A stretch of DNA of 64,000 nt, taken from the NCBI GenBank assembly GCA_013368315.1, contig JAACJM010000039.1, forward strand, positions 1 through 64,000, in the 5' to 3' direction. Of the stretch, positions 33,690 to 46,669 are shown piece after piece. A program made the translations under genes and the position numbers. The notes below the pieces were generated by a model. That model saw only the letters and a list, made by a program, of their open reading frames with translations. It had not been told where the DNA came from and did no database searches. This stretch comes from Tetrapyrgos nigripes. Lineage: Eukaryota; Basidiomycota; Agaricomycetes; Agaricales; Campanellaceae. Numbering within the stretch: the stretch's first letter is position 1; the number at the start of each line of letters is the position of its first letter.

Positions 33690-35578
33690 TTAAACCATAC
33701 TGCTCCGACTACTCGGGCTCGCAGGACTCATCAAACTGGTAGGACCAGTGATAGGACTCGTCGGCGACTCCATTGACAGTGGTCCACGAACCACCACCAA
33801 TTCCAAGTCATCGACATCCTCCGTAAACTTCTCTACGTGGGTCGTCACCTTGATCTAGAGTACAACGTAGGGTTTTTGGAGGGGACAGGACAGAAGATTG
33901 GGAGAGGTAATTTGTGGTAAGTTCAGACTCAGAAAATTATCGGTGAAAGAAATACCTGATTAGTACCAAGTTCTGACCCTGCCGACTGCGAGTGCGTGCC
34001 GGTCCTGGAACCGTAAATCCTATCCATCCCCATCCCCATACCAAACTCAGAATCCATAGAACGTAAAGCCGAACTTGGAGTCACCGCAACTTGAACGAGT
34101 TGCGAGAACGAAGATGCTCTCCAGTGTGATGCTGGGCCATGGGATCGAAAACGTCCAGTGGTACTAGTCGTGCTCATGGGTGGAAAATCGCTGGTGCGAG
34201 CAGACGTTATGTCTCTGAAATTCCGGATGAAGGAGCGGCGGGCGTTTAGCCTTGTAGCCAGCAATGTCGCGTCAGAGATTTTTGCACTGGAGAATGAAGA
34301 AGGTGGGGACATACGAAACCAGGAAAGCATTGGAGTATACTGTTCAGACTGTTCAATTATACGCGACTAACAGGTTTCAGGATGAAGGTACTGACGCTTT
34401 CCAAGGATCACGAACAACGCCATATACACCGCTGAAAACAGGATAGGATTCATTCCTCCAGCCCTAAATCGTAGATGTTCGACTCACAATTAAGCGGCAT
34501 CTTCAGAAACTGGAGTGACGGGATGAGTGGCAGAGCACTATTTGAGAAACGATGAAAGACCTACGGTGGCTAAGACAGCCACAGCGCCTATACTTGTGAT
34601 GAGACCAGATTCTGAAAATCAAGTCAATCAGGACGACGGATCACTAGCATCCTTTGGTAAGGAAGGACTCACCGACGGCGACGACAGTGAGCTTATCCAG
34701 CAATTTTGACATTCTAAATACGGCTGGTGGTCAATTTCGTCCATTATGCAGTAGAGTGAATAATAGCAGAACAGAGATCGTCTTACCCACCAACCGCTCC
34801 ACTCTTGGTACGAATCAGACAATAAGTCAAAAACGTCGCCAGTAGGACGTCATTCGCAGCAGCCGTAGCCATAATTGAGGTGACTAGCCAGCCATAGTGT
34901 GCAACATATTCGGGTAGTGTTGGTCGATGAAAGGCGGCTACGGAAAGCCCTATGCTTCCAATGAAGCGAGCAAGAGTCAATATGGCGCATAAACCAGCGA
35001 GATAGATGTTTTTGGAGAACAAATAAAGACGTCGGATGAACCAGGCCTGTTCGGGAAAAAATGATCAGTGGGAGAGTACGTTAGCAGTAAAGAATCATGA
35101 AACAGAAATGAATACCTGCTCAATCGTCCCTATGAAGGCGCTCAGCAGTATTGTTACGTCGATACTGACCGGGGGTACGATCAGACTTAGTATGCCCACG
35201 CCATAGTTGGTTACGGTGAGTGTATAGATGAGATGGGAGACAGCAATCGTGTGCCCCAGGTCCAATAGCCTAAGAAATAGATCAATAATTGAAGTGTAAT
35301 AAAGGAGAATGCAACAAGGAATTACCACACAAAGCACACCTGGTCGAAACAAATCGATTGAGATGGTCATTTAGGGAAAAAAAAAAATCAGAAAGGACAC
35401 GTACCAGCAATGTCATGCCCCAAGGATCTGCTTTGAAATGGTGAAAGTACAAGAATGTCTGTACGCACGTCACCCCAAACAGGCACGCGGCGATGAGTAC
35501 ACCGACTTCCAAAGACCCAATATTGAGATCCACATCGAAGGCGCCAAAAGCGTCGGTAGTAAGCGAGGGCGCTGACAT
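33690..35578 (-). CDS. DUF6534-type seven-helix membrane protein, copy B
   Basis: Paralogue of the gene at 27343-29339, with the same exon pattern. The start is ATG 35578 (MSAPSLTTDAFGAFDVDLN). A 14-nt exon (VCFV) follows the exon ending WGMTLLV, and an exon reading MSKLLDKLTVVAV lies near 34680-34720. The last exon starts near 33855 (KVTTHVEKFTEDVDDLE) and ends at 33690. Hydrophobic segments match copy A one for one (GSLEVGVLIAACLFGVTCVQTFLYF; TIAVSHLIYTLTV; LVTSIMATAAANDVLLATFLTYCL). The region NARRSFIRNF plus the Ser-rich tail is cytosolic. Function unknown; it is probably a polytopic plasma-membrane protein. No interrupting stop was found in the exons checked. The C-terminal exon is longer than in copy A (extra MSP/ITGPTS residues). 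Confidence 0.8.
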
Positions 35579-36942
35579 CTTCAAGCTTAAGCGGAACCAC
35601 GTTGAAGGCTGTAAGAGAGAAACGAAGGTGCACTTACTACGGACGGACGGTTATATCCCGTCAACTTGAATTCCATCCATCAAATGAAAGGAAAGACCCC
35701 TCTCCCGATTCGGTAAGAAGACGATTGCGGATGCAGTGGTATATATATTCTTAAGAAGACTGGCGGGTGCACAGGGGTGCACTTAAGTTCCTGGGTACGG
35801 CAGGACTCTTGCGGGGACCTATCATTGATACCAGAATAGATACATTGAATATCGTGGTCCTACGACCTTTGGGATTTAAAGGTTGAAGTAAAGCTCCAAC
35901 GCAGCGGAAGCAGTCGTCCATTAAGTCAACGGGAGAATCCCTCCGGACTCGCTTATATCCAGACAGTATCCCTGGAACACTACTGCAGTACGCTGACTGC
36001 CTTGAAATTCGGTTGGCCTTGCCAGGTAGGCCTGCGTGGTCTGCGGTATGAGGTCAGAGTCTTTGTTTGGTGTCGTTCCTAGACATTTGGGATAGCTTCG
36101 ATATCAAATTAGTAATCTTCGCTGACTTCTCGGCCCCTTAAGTGGTTGTTGTATTCTTGCATCATACCCAGGAATAGCGCTCTTCACCAAACTGCGAGTT
36201 CAGGACTGAATATCGCAGACTGCCAGTGACTGCCCAGTGCCGTGGAAGTCTACACACCCTCTCCGTGCTGAAGTACGGCATATGTAGAACGACTGATCGG
36301 AGGAATGAGTTACGACCAGAGCTTCTGTGCCTTACGATGGATAACAACATTCCAGGAATCCAGACGTTACAAGAAGACTGGAAGGAGTAGAACCTTTGGT
36401 AGAACCTTATTATTGGGAAATTTGTAACGATATCGATAGCGATTTCCGCGCGTGAAAGGCTGCTCGTAATATGTAGACAATTGTATCGATGTAGTTGAAA
36501 CTCCAGAACATGGGCTCCATGATCCCTGCAGCTGGGTGTTCTGAACGCAGTAGTGAAAATTCTTCACACTTGAAGAACCTGGCCCAATCGCCTGCTAGAG
36601 ATTAAGTACCATAGCATGTGGAACAGTCGTCTTTCGCGTCGTCTTCTCAAATCAAGCTGCTCAAAATCTCTCCATAATTCTTTGATTTGAATACTGCCAT
36701 TCACTTTCAGAACTTCAGGTCGAGTGGCCATCAGTTCAATATTACCATTAGGCTGACATGAGTAGGAGCTGGGAAGCACCAGACGTTTGCCCCAGTTACA
36801 GTGAGTGATTTACGGGTCAGCTCTAGATCTAGAACTCTTAGCCAATAATAGTCATCTTTATTCTACATGATATGGTAGTAAAGCACAAAGGACTAGATAA
36901 TAGATGCGAAAGACAGAAACCGATCCAAGCCCGAAACACCTA
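35579..36942. other. Gene-free spacer between copy B and RPB1 3' end
   Basis: The left part (to about 35890) is the upstream flank shared with copy A. From 35.9 to 36.94 kb only short, unremarkable frames occur and I see no repeat or RNA gene. Confidence 0.45.
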
Positions 36943-39900
36943 TCAATCCCAAGAAGGCGACGACTGGTAAGAATGACTGCGGCCATTTTGAGCAGGACTC
37001 GATGGTGACCAGGAAGGCGAAGTGGGGCTGTATCCAGGAGATGCGGGAGCTGAATAGGTGGAGAAAAATAAGCATAAGGTTATTGAAGAGAAATGAAGAG
37101 AGCTTACAATAAGCAGGGGCTGTGACAGACGCAGGAAGAAAGGATTAGCGCTGGTAAAAACAAACCATGAAGATACCTACAAGCTGGAGAATATGCTGGC
37201 GAAGTGGGTGCTACAGAGGAGGATTAGCGAGCGAGCCAAGTGAGCGAAGAGAGATACTCACAGTACTTGGGCGACGATGGTGACGCCATGGGTGATGTGG
37301 GAGAGTATTTCGGGGATGACGGGGACAAGTGTGCTGGGGCTGAGAAGCCAATTCAGTACAGAACTCCTAAAAAGACCAAGATAACTCACAAGCTATAGAT
37401 AATAAAGTAACATCGGAAATTCGTTAGTACAAGACCCAAACAAATAGAGGAAATACACTTGCTAGGTGAATCTGTAGAATAAAGTAGTCGTCAGTGAATG
37501 AAGTCCTACAACCTTGGAACAAAGACACTTACAACGCGGTGACGCAGGGCTGAAGGAGGGACTTGTCGGCGAGTAACGAGGTGACGTGGGACTAAATGAT
37601 GGGGACTGGGGACTGTAACGCGGTGACGTTGGTGAGAAAGAAGGTGAAGTCGGGGAATAGCGAGGACTCGTGGGTGAATACCCAGGCGACGTAGGATTGA
37701 AGGCAGGAGACGTCGGCGAGTAAGTCGGTGACGTCGCACCACGGCCAGGTTCATAGAAAGGCGATGTTAGTCCACCACTGTAAGGCGATGTGGCACCACC
37801 GAATGGCGACTGAGGTACGAATCCAGGAGAGGTTGGAGAGTACGCATTAGGCGAACTGGGACTGTACCCAGGTCCTCCTGGCGACTGACCACCAGCACCC
37901 CTGGGACTTTGACCATACCCAAGCCAAGGGAAGTTGCCTCCATCCTCACTGCCGTTGACTGCAAGAGGGGAGAAGGCAGCCTGGTCACCCTTGAACATTC
38001 CGTCTGGCTGATACATGGGCGAACTGGAGTCATAAGGAGTCATTGCGACTTGACCAGGAGTCATACCGCCGTCGGCTTGCGCAGCCAACATGGACTGGAC
38101 GGGTAGGCGGTGGTCAACAATGGCATCCTTCAACATATCAATGTCAAGTGCGACTTCGAAAGCACCAGTGCCCATGGGCGCCATCTGTCCAAACATGACG
38201 TTCTCCGCAATACCATGACAGTCATCCTTCTCTCCTACCGCAGCAGCCTCCATCAAAATTTCGACAGTCTCTTCGAATGAACACCTCATGAGCGCTCCTG
38301 TATCGGCACGGTTAATACCATGTCGTGTGATAGCCATGAGAGAGCCACGTTGAGTCATAAGGTCGCAAAGAATCGCAAGGTGACGATAGTTGACATATGA
38401 ACCATCAAACTCGATGACACCACGAAGTTCCTTGAGGATAGCAGCACGGGCAGCCTCGATACCCAAAACGTTGAAGATCTCAACACAATTGTTGGAGTAC
38501 GTGCGTTTAAAGTCGACACCGTCAATGCACATAACCGTCTTGAGATTGATACCATCCGTCTCCAACACCCACTCCACTTCCTTCTCCGTGACCAGACTAC
38601 CATCCGGCTTCAGGTCAGTTCTATCATGCTTCGTCAAGAACACACGATGGATACCCGGAACGCCACGAAGAGAGACTGAGTTGAGCATCGTGTTCTCCAA
38701 CTGTCGCAGGAAGATGTCTTCCTCCAGATTATCCATCCCATCCTCGTCCTTATCCCCACCACCAAGAACACGACAACGAATGACTAGCTTTTCAGAGTTA
38801 TCTTCACTCCAAATGACAAACAAGTCCTTGTGGAAAGACTCGGCTATACGACCGGCCACGTAGCTCATCGTCAGCTTACGATCAAGCATCTTTGCACGAT
38901 CTAGCTCGAGACGGAGGAGCCAGGGTGACTGCAAGTGAAGCTTGGATTCCACCTCTTCGTCGGGAATGGCGAAGAAGGACTCGACGAAAAGAGAATCCTC
39001 TTCGATAATCGTCGAGCTGGGGTCTGGGTCATACCAAATCTCCACTGCAGCAGTGACAGTCCTGAGCGACGTGAAAGCAAGCTCTTGTTGCACATTCTTC
39101 GGCAACTCTCCACGGACATCCGCAGCAATTTCGGCAATTTCGGGTTCCAAATACACGGAAAGCGAGGGTGTTTTGATATTCGTCGCAACGTTAATGATTT
39201 CCTTGAGACGAGGAACACCAAGTGTGACGTTTTTACTCGACACACCGGCATAGTGGAAGGTGTTGAGCGTCATCTGAGTAGCGGGTTCTCCGATGGACTG
39301 AGCAGCGAGTGTACCACACATTTCACCAGGATGAGCCAAGGATTGGTTAAACTTGGACTCGACTTCACCCAACACCCAATCAAACGCTTCCCGAGTCAGA
39401 TGGTGTCGTTCAATCACCTTGCGAGCAGCAAATGCAGCACGAAGATGCATACGGAACCGTAACGTCGCATTCTCCTGAGCTTCACGAGTCAGCGGGTCGT
39501 CTCCACGGACGACGATGAGGCGTTTGCACAAATCCTGGACAGCGTCGATGATATACGCAGGTTCCAGATCTGTAGGCTTTCTCCGATCAATGTGGAAAAT
39601 CTGCGTCGCGTTTTGGACGATACGGGAAAGGTTGACAGGAAGATATTGGTTGGACGAGGGATCTGTGTGGGGAAAGATAAACTGTCGCAACATCCTCCTA
39701 TCCTCCCTCAGTTGCGCATACTCCTCGTCCAGTTTCGTCTGCAGCTCTGCTGAATTGGTATCAATCCCCAGCTGCAACACATCCGGCAAGAATCCTCCTT
39801 CGGGGTCCGTCACATCCACTCGGAAGACATGCTCGAATTCCCGGTCGCTGAGATTGAAGGTATCCGTCGTCTGTTTCTCAATATGGGCACCATCCATCCC

Positions 39901-42900
39901 ATCTTCACCATACACAAACTGAATCAAATCTCCCAACGAATTCCGCACCGTCCCATCATAACACACCATAACATCCTCCAAAGCCTTGACCAACCGACGC
40001 TGGATATACCCAGTCTCAGCCGTCTTAACAGCCGTATCGATGAGACCTTCACGTCCAGCCATAGCATGGAAGAAGAACTCTTGCGGAGTCAACCCACGCA
40101 AATACGAGTTCTCCACGAAACCACGAGCTTCAGGACTAAAATCGTCCTTGGTGAAATGGGGGAGGGTACGATGACGGAAGCCAAAAGGAATACGACGTCC
40201 TTCGACAGATTGCTGTCCAACACAGACAGACATTTGTGAGATGTTGATGAAAGAACCCTTGGAACCAGCAACGACCATTTGCTTCACGTTGTTGTCGTCC
40301 TTCAAGTTCTTCTGCGCAAATTGACCGGATTTATCACGAGCAAGGTTAAGCTGACGCTCCACCATACTCTCAAACGATTCACGAATCGTCATACCCGGAG
40401 CTGCCTTGAGACGGTCCTGATACGCATCATCGATGATCTTAGCCACATCCGCTTTACGGTCCGCAATTATCTGGGTGATAACAGCCATGGTTTTGCCATC
40501 GGCAATAGTATCACCAATACCAATGCTGAACCCGTTGTGGAACAACCAATAGTTGACCACGTACTGTATACCAGTGAAAAGATCACGAGTAGCTTCGGGA
40601 CCTTTTTCACGGAAGACGACGTGGACTAGACCACCTTGGGCTGCACCGACTGTGTCCTTTTTGACGATGCCAAAAAGGATCTCGCCATTCTCGATCAACA
40701 TTCCGCCGTCGTCAACAGGGTTGGAGGATTTGGGGTCGGGGTTTTTGTGGATGTTGATACCAGGAGGGATGACCATGCTGAGGATCTGCTTTCCGGTCCA
40801 TAGAGGCTTAGGCTTGAGAATGGCAGGGATAGGCACGACACCATCCCATTCGGGGACCCAGAGCAGGATGTTCTGCACCTGCTGCCAGTCGAGGAAGGAG
40901 TCACGGAGAGTGAATTTCCGGATACCACAAAGGGTGTCTTGCACAATGCCCATGACGGGTTTGTTGGCTTGTGGTGAGATGATCTGGACAAAACATTAAC
41001 TGATGAAGTAGAGGAGACGCGAAGAGCATACCTGCCGCGGAACCCAAGCAATCTGACTCAGCTCAGCCCGAGTCTCTTCGCTTTGAGGAACACTAGAAGA
41101 GAAACCCATCAGAACCTTGCATTTTAGATAAACCAAGTAAGACCACTTACTGCATGTTCATCTCATCTCCATCGAAATCGGCATTGTACGGGGGAGTACT
41201 ACATCGAATCGAACAATTCAAAACCAAAGCCTTAAGCAAAACTCGGCGTTTATACTTACACGGAAAGATTTAACCGGAAAGCTGAAGAGAACAAACAAAC
41301 AACATGAGCATAAAATTCGCGATAACGAGCAGTGGCAGTGGACAACACGTACTGGAATAAGGCATCAACCTCACACGATGACTCATCATACTCATCTTGT
41401 GCAAACTAGGTTGTCGGTTGAACAACACAAAGCTGCGAAGAAAGAAAAACATGTAAACCAATAACTCTAACCAGGCAAAGAAAAATAAAAACACTTACTC
41501 CCCGTCCTTCAAATGCCTCTCAACAACCCACCCATATTGCAAAAACGCATCCGCTCGCTTATTGTACCGCAAATCGATACGTTCACCAGTGTCCCGAACA
41601 ACGTATCTTGCTCCAGGGTACGTCGTGGGTCCATTACGAACGAGTTCTTGGAGGTAAGTGATGTTGTACGGTGTCACTATAATAGTCAAAAGTCAATCAT
41701 AGGTCAACAATGGCAAACAACGAATCCTTACCTCTTTCAGGAAACGTCAGATTCATCGCAATACTCCTCGGCACACCGACTTCGTCCAGCGCCAAATTGG
41801 GATCACCGGTAATAACCGTACGTGCAGAAAAATCGACACGTTTTCCCATCAAGTTTCCACGCAGACGACCTTCTTTGCCTTTTAGACGAGCACGGATGGC
41901 TTTGACGGGACGGCCGGATTTTTGCAACGCTTGAGGAATACCGGCGATGTCGTTGTCCATATAGGTTGCGACGTGGAACTAGTTGGTGAGAAATAATAAA
42001 TGACATCAGCACCTCCAGTTAAGACTAAAAGAAGCAAAAACCTCACCTGCAACAACTGCTCAAACTCCGAAATAACATGCGCAGGAGCACCTTCCTGTTC
42101 ACATCTCCTCACGTTCGCCGACGACTTGATGATATCACCCAACTTGTAAGTCAGATCATCTTCGCTCCTCATCGCTCCACCATCCACAGCGATACTCGGT
42201 CGAACAGGGGGAGGAGGGACAGGCATGACGGTAAGGATCATCCATTCAGGACGAGCATAGTCTTCTGAAAGACCAATCAGATGGAGATCACTATCCGACA
42301 TCTTTTTGAAGGTGGTGTAGACTTCGGAGGGAGTCATGAGTCGTTTGTCAGGTTGGAGGGATTTGACTTCCTGTTGTATCATAAAGCAGACATGATGAGC
42401 GAGGAGAAACGTCAAGGTAGAGAGAAAGGACGACAGATACCTCGTCATCATCCTTTGGCTTCTTGTACTGTAAGAACAACTTCAGGCCTTCCTTCCTAAC
42501 GAGAGGCTGTACATGACCACACCCGCCATGGCCTTTCTTGACATCATCGGCATCGGGATCCGCACCTTCCTCCTTGGGGTCATCGGGCTCACAAACCATT
42601 TTGCCTTTGCAATGAGCCCAAACTACTGCCATCCGCTTCTTTGGATCACGTATGTGGCGTATCTTGTCGGCGAAATTGGGATCCGACTATTTTTTTACGC
42701 ACGTGTGACGAGAGAGATTAGATAGGAACAAGGATAGAGCAGCGAACAGCAGAAGAAGAGTTTCGTTGGTTCAAGAGTATCAAAGGCACATGGACATAAA
42801 AATCAAAAGAGTCAGCGCTTGTAGACTACCGCAAAAAGACCACCGCAAATGCAACGGAACACCCGAACCCAGAAAAGAAAAGAAAAAGGGGACAAATGAA

Positions 42901-43761
42901 GGAAGAAGAGGGGCAATGTACATCGAGTTTTACAAGTGCTGGCCCCAAACACACCTACAGACTGCGTTACAGTTGCAGGAGGATAGGCCGATCCATCGCA
43001 TACGTGAAGCATGCCATGATTTTTTCGCACTCCTCGTTCAGCCCCCCATTTCACCACAATCCTTGTGTCCAACCGACCACTGGGCCTTTAGTAAGGAGAA
43101 AGAAACAAACGCGGCGATCAAGCGACCGAAAAGACGCGCGTCTGCCTCTTCCCGAACCACAGGGTAAGAAGAAGGCCTCGATTGTCAAGGCACTCACACG
43201 GAAAGGGTTTGGGGTTCACCATGGTATGTGGCGAGAGCCCCCAGAAAATTGGGTAGTGGGGAGCGAAACGAGTAGAGGAAAGGGAGACAATGACTCACGA
43301 TGTCGGCTTTCAATTTGCCACAGTTTACACATATACACTCCAAAATCTTTTTCACTTTAATGATGAACCCTAGAAAAACTATGAAGCTCATACCGCACGA
43401 GAAAGAAAGGAAGAGACGCACCAGGGTGAAAGACGGGTCTAGCCAACTCTATGTGACCGAAATGACCTGGGCATTCTGCCATACCTTCACCGCATGTCTG
43501 ACACTTGAAATTCCTGTCTATGGTACCCATTCGAGGATCCATCAGTCCACCCATCTTCGGCTTGTGCGTTGCTTCGTCCATAACCTCAGGGTGCTCGATT
43601 TTGGCGACAGAGTAGGCTTTCTGTGGGTGGTAGCATCAGCGTCAGGCAACACAACCTAAGGAAACGACACGCACGATTTCTTCTGGAGAAAGGATACCAA
43701 ACTGCACCTCCTTCACCTTGCGGATAGGGGCCGTCGAAAAGGCAAACTGATGGCCCAACAT
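36943..43761 (-). CDS. RPB1: RPB1, largest subunit of RNA polymerase II
   Basis: Start ATG 43761 ([22 protein letters not shown]); the stop is at 36943-36945. Landmarks are the zinc site [20 protein letters not shown] (about 43470-43530), the clamp region [51 protein letters not shown] (about 41810-41870), the catalytic metal loop [10 protein letters not shown] (about 41160-41190), the funnel motif [12 protein letters not shown] and trigger loop THFAGVS-like [21 protein letters not shown] (about 39210-39270). The main exon ends at 37533 within the heptad-repeat domain (YSPTSPx). Small exons then complete it: 37471-37463, perhaps 37392-37390, 37339-37262, 37210-37181, 37119-37108 and 37049-36943. 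They finish as [13 protein letters not shown]. The repeats are the platform phosphorylated during transcription. One 612-nt intron (43298-42687) is ten times the usual size. Divergent from VPS27. Confidence 0.95.
42687..43298 (-). other. Unusually long intron of RPB1
   Basis: The intron lies between the exon ending KLKADI and the one beginning [11 protein letters not shown]. The donor is GTGAGT and the acceptor follows a T-poor tract with AAAAAAATAG. Open frames inside (for example plus 42896-43298) have no protein character. Confidence 0.75.
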
Positions 43762-44184
43762 GGTAGATACGTGTTTGGGATTGAGGTATCGGGGTCGAGA
43801 TTGCGGATAAAAATGGTATTAAAATGTTCGTAAGAGTTGATATAACGTGTTTCGGGATGATTGGGAGGGACTGAGGGGGTTCTTGACGATTTTGCGAGCC
43901 TTTTGGGGTGGTTGATGACACGAAGAAAAACAGTTAAAAAGACGGAAAAGACGACTCCAAGTGGTGACAATGATACCAAAAGATACCAAGAGTCTTTCTA
44001 GCTGCAAAGAGGCTGGTAGATGAAGGGAGACGAGGTGGGGTAAGTCGAGTGAGTCGACTGGATGGTGGTTGAAGAACAACCTTTGCTTGGCGGCTCCGGA
44101 GCGCAAGTCCCACGCCTGACTCAGCCACTCATCCACTACTAGTGACGCAGTCAGCATCCTTCTTTCTCATCTTCTTCTCTTTTC

Positions 44185-46669
44185 ATGTCTGCAATCAGTA
44201 GTTGGTTCTGGGGAGCGTCTCAACTCGACGAAGCTATCGGTGAGCTCAAGCAAATCCGAAATGTACAACATCGCTGACAGAATATGTCACCACAGACAAG
44301 GCCACGTCCGAGCTACTCCCCGCAGGGTCAGAAGATATCGCTTTAAACCTCGAGATATGCGACCAGATTCGTTCAAAGTCTGCGCCAGCAAAAGACGCCA
44401 TGCGCGCTCTCAAACGCCGTCTCAACCACAAGAACCCAAATGTCCAACTCCTGGCTCTTGGCGTAAGCTAGCCAATTCATTCTCTCCAATTGCTATTCAC
44501 TGACTCGAGCAATCTAGTTGACCGATATCTGTGTCAAGAACGGCGGTGATCATTTCTTGGTGGAAATAGCGTCTAGGGAATTCATGGACAACCTTGTTTC
44601 CATCCTCAAGATGCCCGTTCTCAACCACGAAGTCAAGAACACTATGTTGCGGTTAATCCAGAACTGGAGTATTGCATTTGAGGGAAAACATACTTTGAAC
44701 TACGTTGGACAGGTGTACAAGACACTCCAAAGCGAAGGTATGTAAAAGACGCGCAGTGTCCGCTTCATTGCCTAATATCACCCCAAGGCTTCAAATTCCC
44801 TCCGAAGGACCTTACCGCTACAAGTTCCGCAATGGTCGATACACAGACTGCTCCGGAATGGATAGACTCGGAGGTCTGTCTACGCTGCCGCACACCATTC
44901 ACCTTCACCAACCGCAAGCATCACTGTCGTAACTGCGGACTCGTTTTTGATCAACAATGTTCATCAAAGACGATGCCTCTGCCTCACTTTGGCATCACCC
45001 AAGAAGTACGTGTATGTGATGGATGTTACAACAAGCTGACTAAACGAGGAGAGAGAGCGTGAGTCTTCTTGTCCCTTCGAGCATATTCTCGTATTCATCT
45101 AATCTCCATCTAGTAAACCCGACAAAGTCCACCGCCACTCCTCTAGCTCATCCAAACACCAACACCGAAGCACCCAACGAGACTTCTCCGATGCAGATCT
45201 CCAACGTGCTATCCAACTTTCTCTCCAAGAAGTCGGTGCAGCAGGTGTCCACAATCGACCCGGTTATGTTCCTTACCAAGCCTCTGAACCTCCTCTCATC
45301 GATCGGTCAAACCGTCCTTCATCCAACACCTCAGTATCCTCTGCAGTGGAAGAAGACGACCCGGAGCTCCGAGCAGCTATCGAAGCCAGTTTACGAGAAG
45401 CTAATGCACCCAAACCAAGTGCACCTCTTGCGATGGATACACCTACTCCGAGATCTGAGCAGCCACCTTATGCTTCGTCGTATGCTTCATATGCTTCTGA
45501 GGTCGGTCAATCATATCCTCCCGGCGTCGTGCCTCCACACCCGGCTGTACCAAATATCCCGACATACGATTTAGAGCCTTTAGAAACGGATGCGATATTA
45601 ACGTTCAGTCAAACGGTGGAACATGTACAGTCTCAAGGCGGAAGAGATATGTCGAGATATCCTGCGGTGAATGAGTTGTATGATAAGGCTAATGGGTTAA
45701 GACCCAAGTTGGCGATGAGTTTGGATGATGCTGGGAGAAAAGAACGTGAGTTGTTTATGTTGTGTTTTCCGATGAATCGCTAAGCTTTTCTTCCCTGCAG
45801 AAATGCTCTCAGAGATGCACGACAAGCTATCCCAAGCCGTCAAGCTCTACGACCGACTTCTCTCCGAGCAGGTTGCTCATCCCCGATGGAGGTCACCCCA
45901 GCCTCAAGCTCAAACTCAACAACCTCAGGCATACACTCAATGGGCACCAGCACCGGTAGCGCAAGAACCTCAGTCCCAGTCTTACTTTCCCCCGACAGCA
46001 GTAACTGTAGCAATACCTCCCAGAGATAGTCAGAGTACACCAAAGCCTCAGCAGTACTATTCTGACCCTTCTCAAGTACACCAACACCAACCCTCCGTAC
46101 CCGTTTCCCAGCCATACGCCTCCACATCGTATCATTCACCTCCACAAACTCAACCCCAGTCACCTTCGATGCAATACTCTCATTCCCAAATAAACGCTCC
46201 TGCTTCTCCCTCTATCTCCCCCCCTGTTTCCCTTGGCCGACAAAACACCGTTTCATATTCATATGCTCACGCGCATTCACCAGGGAGCTCTCACTCGCAA
46301 CTGTCACGGAGTAATACGGTTGGTGCACGTCCGGAGTCTCAGCATCAGCAGCAGCAGTACCAACCTCCTACCCAACATCAACCCCAGCCCCAACCTCAGC
46401 AGCAATATCAACAGCTCCAACCCTCTCAACCCCAGCCCCAATCTCAGCCTCAAAGTCAGCAGCAGTATCAACATCCTCAATACGTCGCTGTCGCTTCTCC
46501 TCCTCCTTCCCAACCCCAACATCAGCCCCAACCCCAACTCTCCCAATTCCCCATCGCACCAACCTCGGCACCTCAGACCTTCTCGATGTATGGGGCTTCT
46601 ATACCGGCAGGGATAAATGGGGTAGCGCAGAATGAGGAGAGGAAGGAAGCTTTGTTGATCGATCTTTGA
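44185..46669 (+). CDS. VPS27: VPS27/Hrs, ESCRT-0 subunit
   Basis: Six exons (44185-44239, 44296-44462, 44518-44737, 44788-45058, 45114-45745, 45801-46669) give about 737 residues. Order: VHS domain (residues 1-150; [32 protein letters not shown]), FYVE zinc finger (about 175-235; [30 protein letters not shown]) and two ubiquitin-interacting motifs ([28 protein letters not shown]). A core helical region for Hse1/STAM pairing follows ([18 protein letters not shown]), then a long Gln/Pro-rich tail. The last four residues, LIDL, match the C-terminal clathrin box known from yeast epsins. The protein binds PI3P and ubiquitinated cargo on endosomes and recruits ESCRT-I. Its start is 423 bp from the divergent RPB1 start, so the promoters probably share that space. 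Confidence 0.95.

Noticed and set aside
27343..35578. DUF6534 genes as STE3 pheromone receptors paired with the CaaX ORF
   Set aside because: Their membrane-segment motifs match DUF6534 proteins and lack STE3 signatures, and they lie more than 20 kb away.
38390..38863. Plus-strand ORFs of 100-180 codons across the RPB1 region (also 38935-39462, 39829-40239, 40553-40999)
   Set aside because: They are antisense to well-conserved RPB1 exons and have no protein character of their own.
46233..46616. Overlapping frames in the VPS27 tail
   Set aside because: They arise from the Gln/Pro-rich repeats of VPS27 read in other frames.
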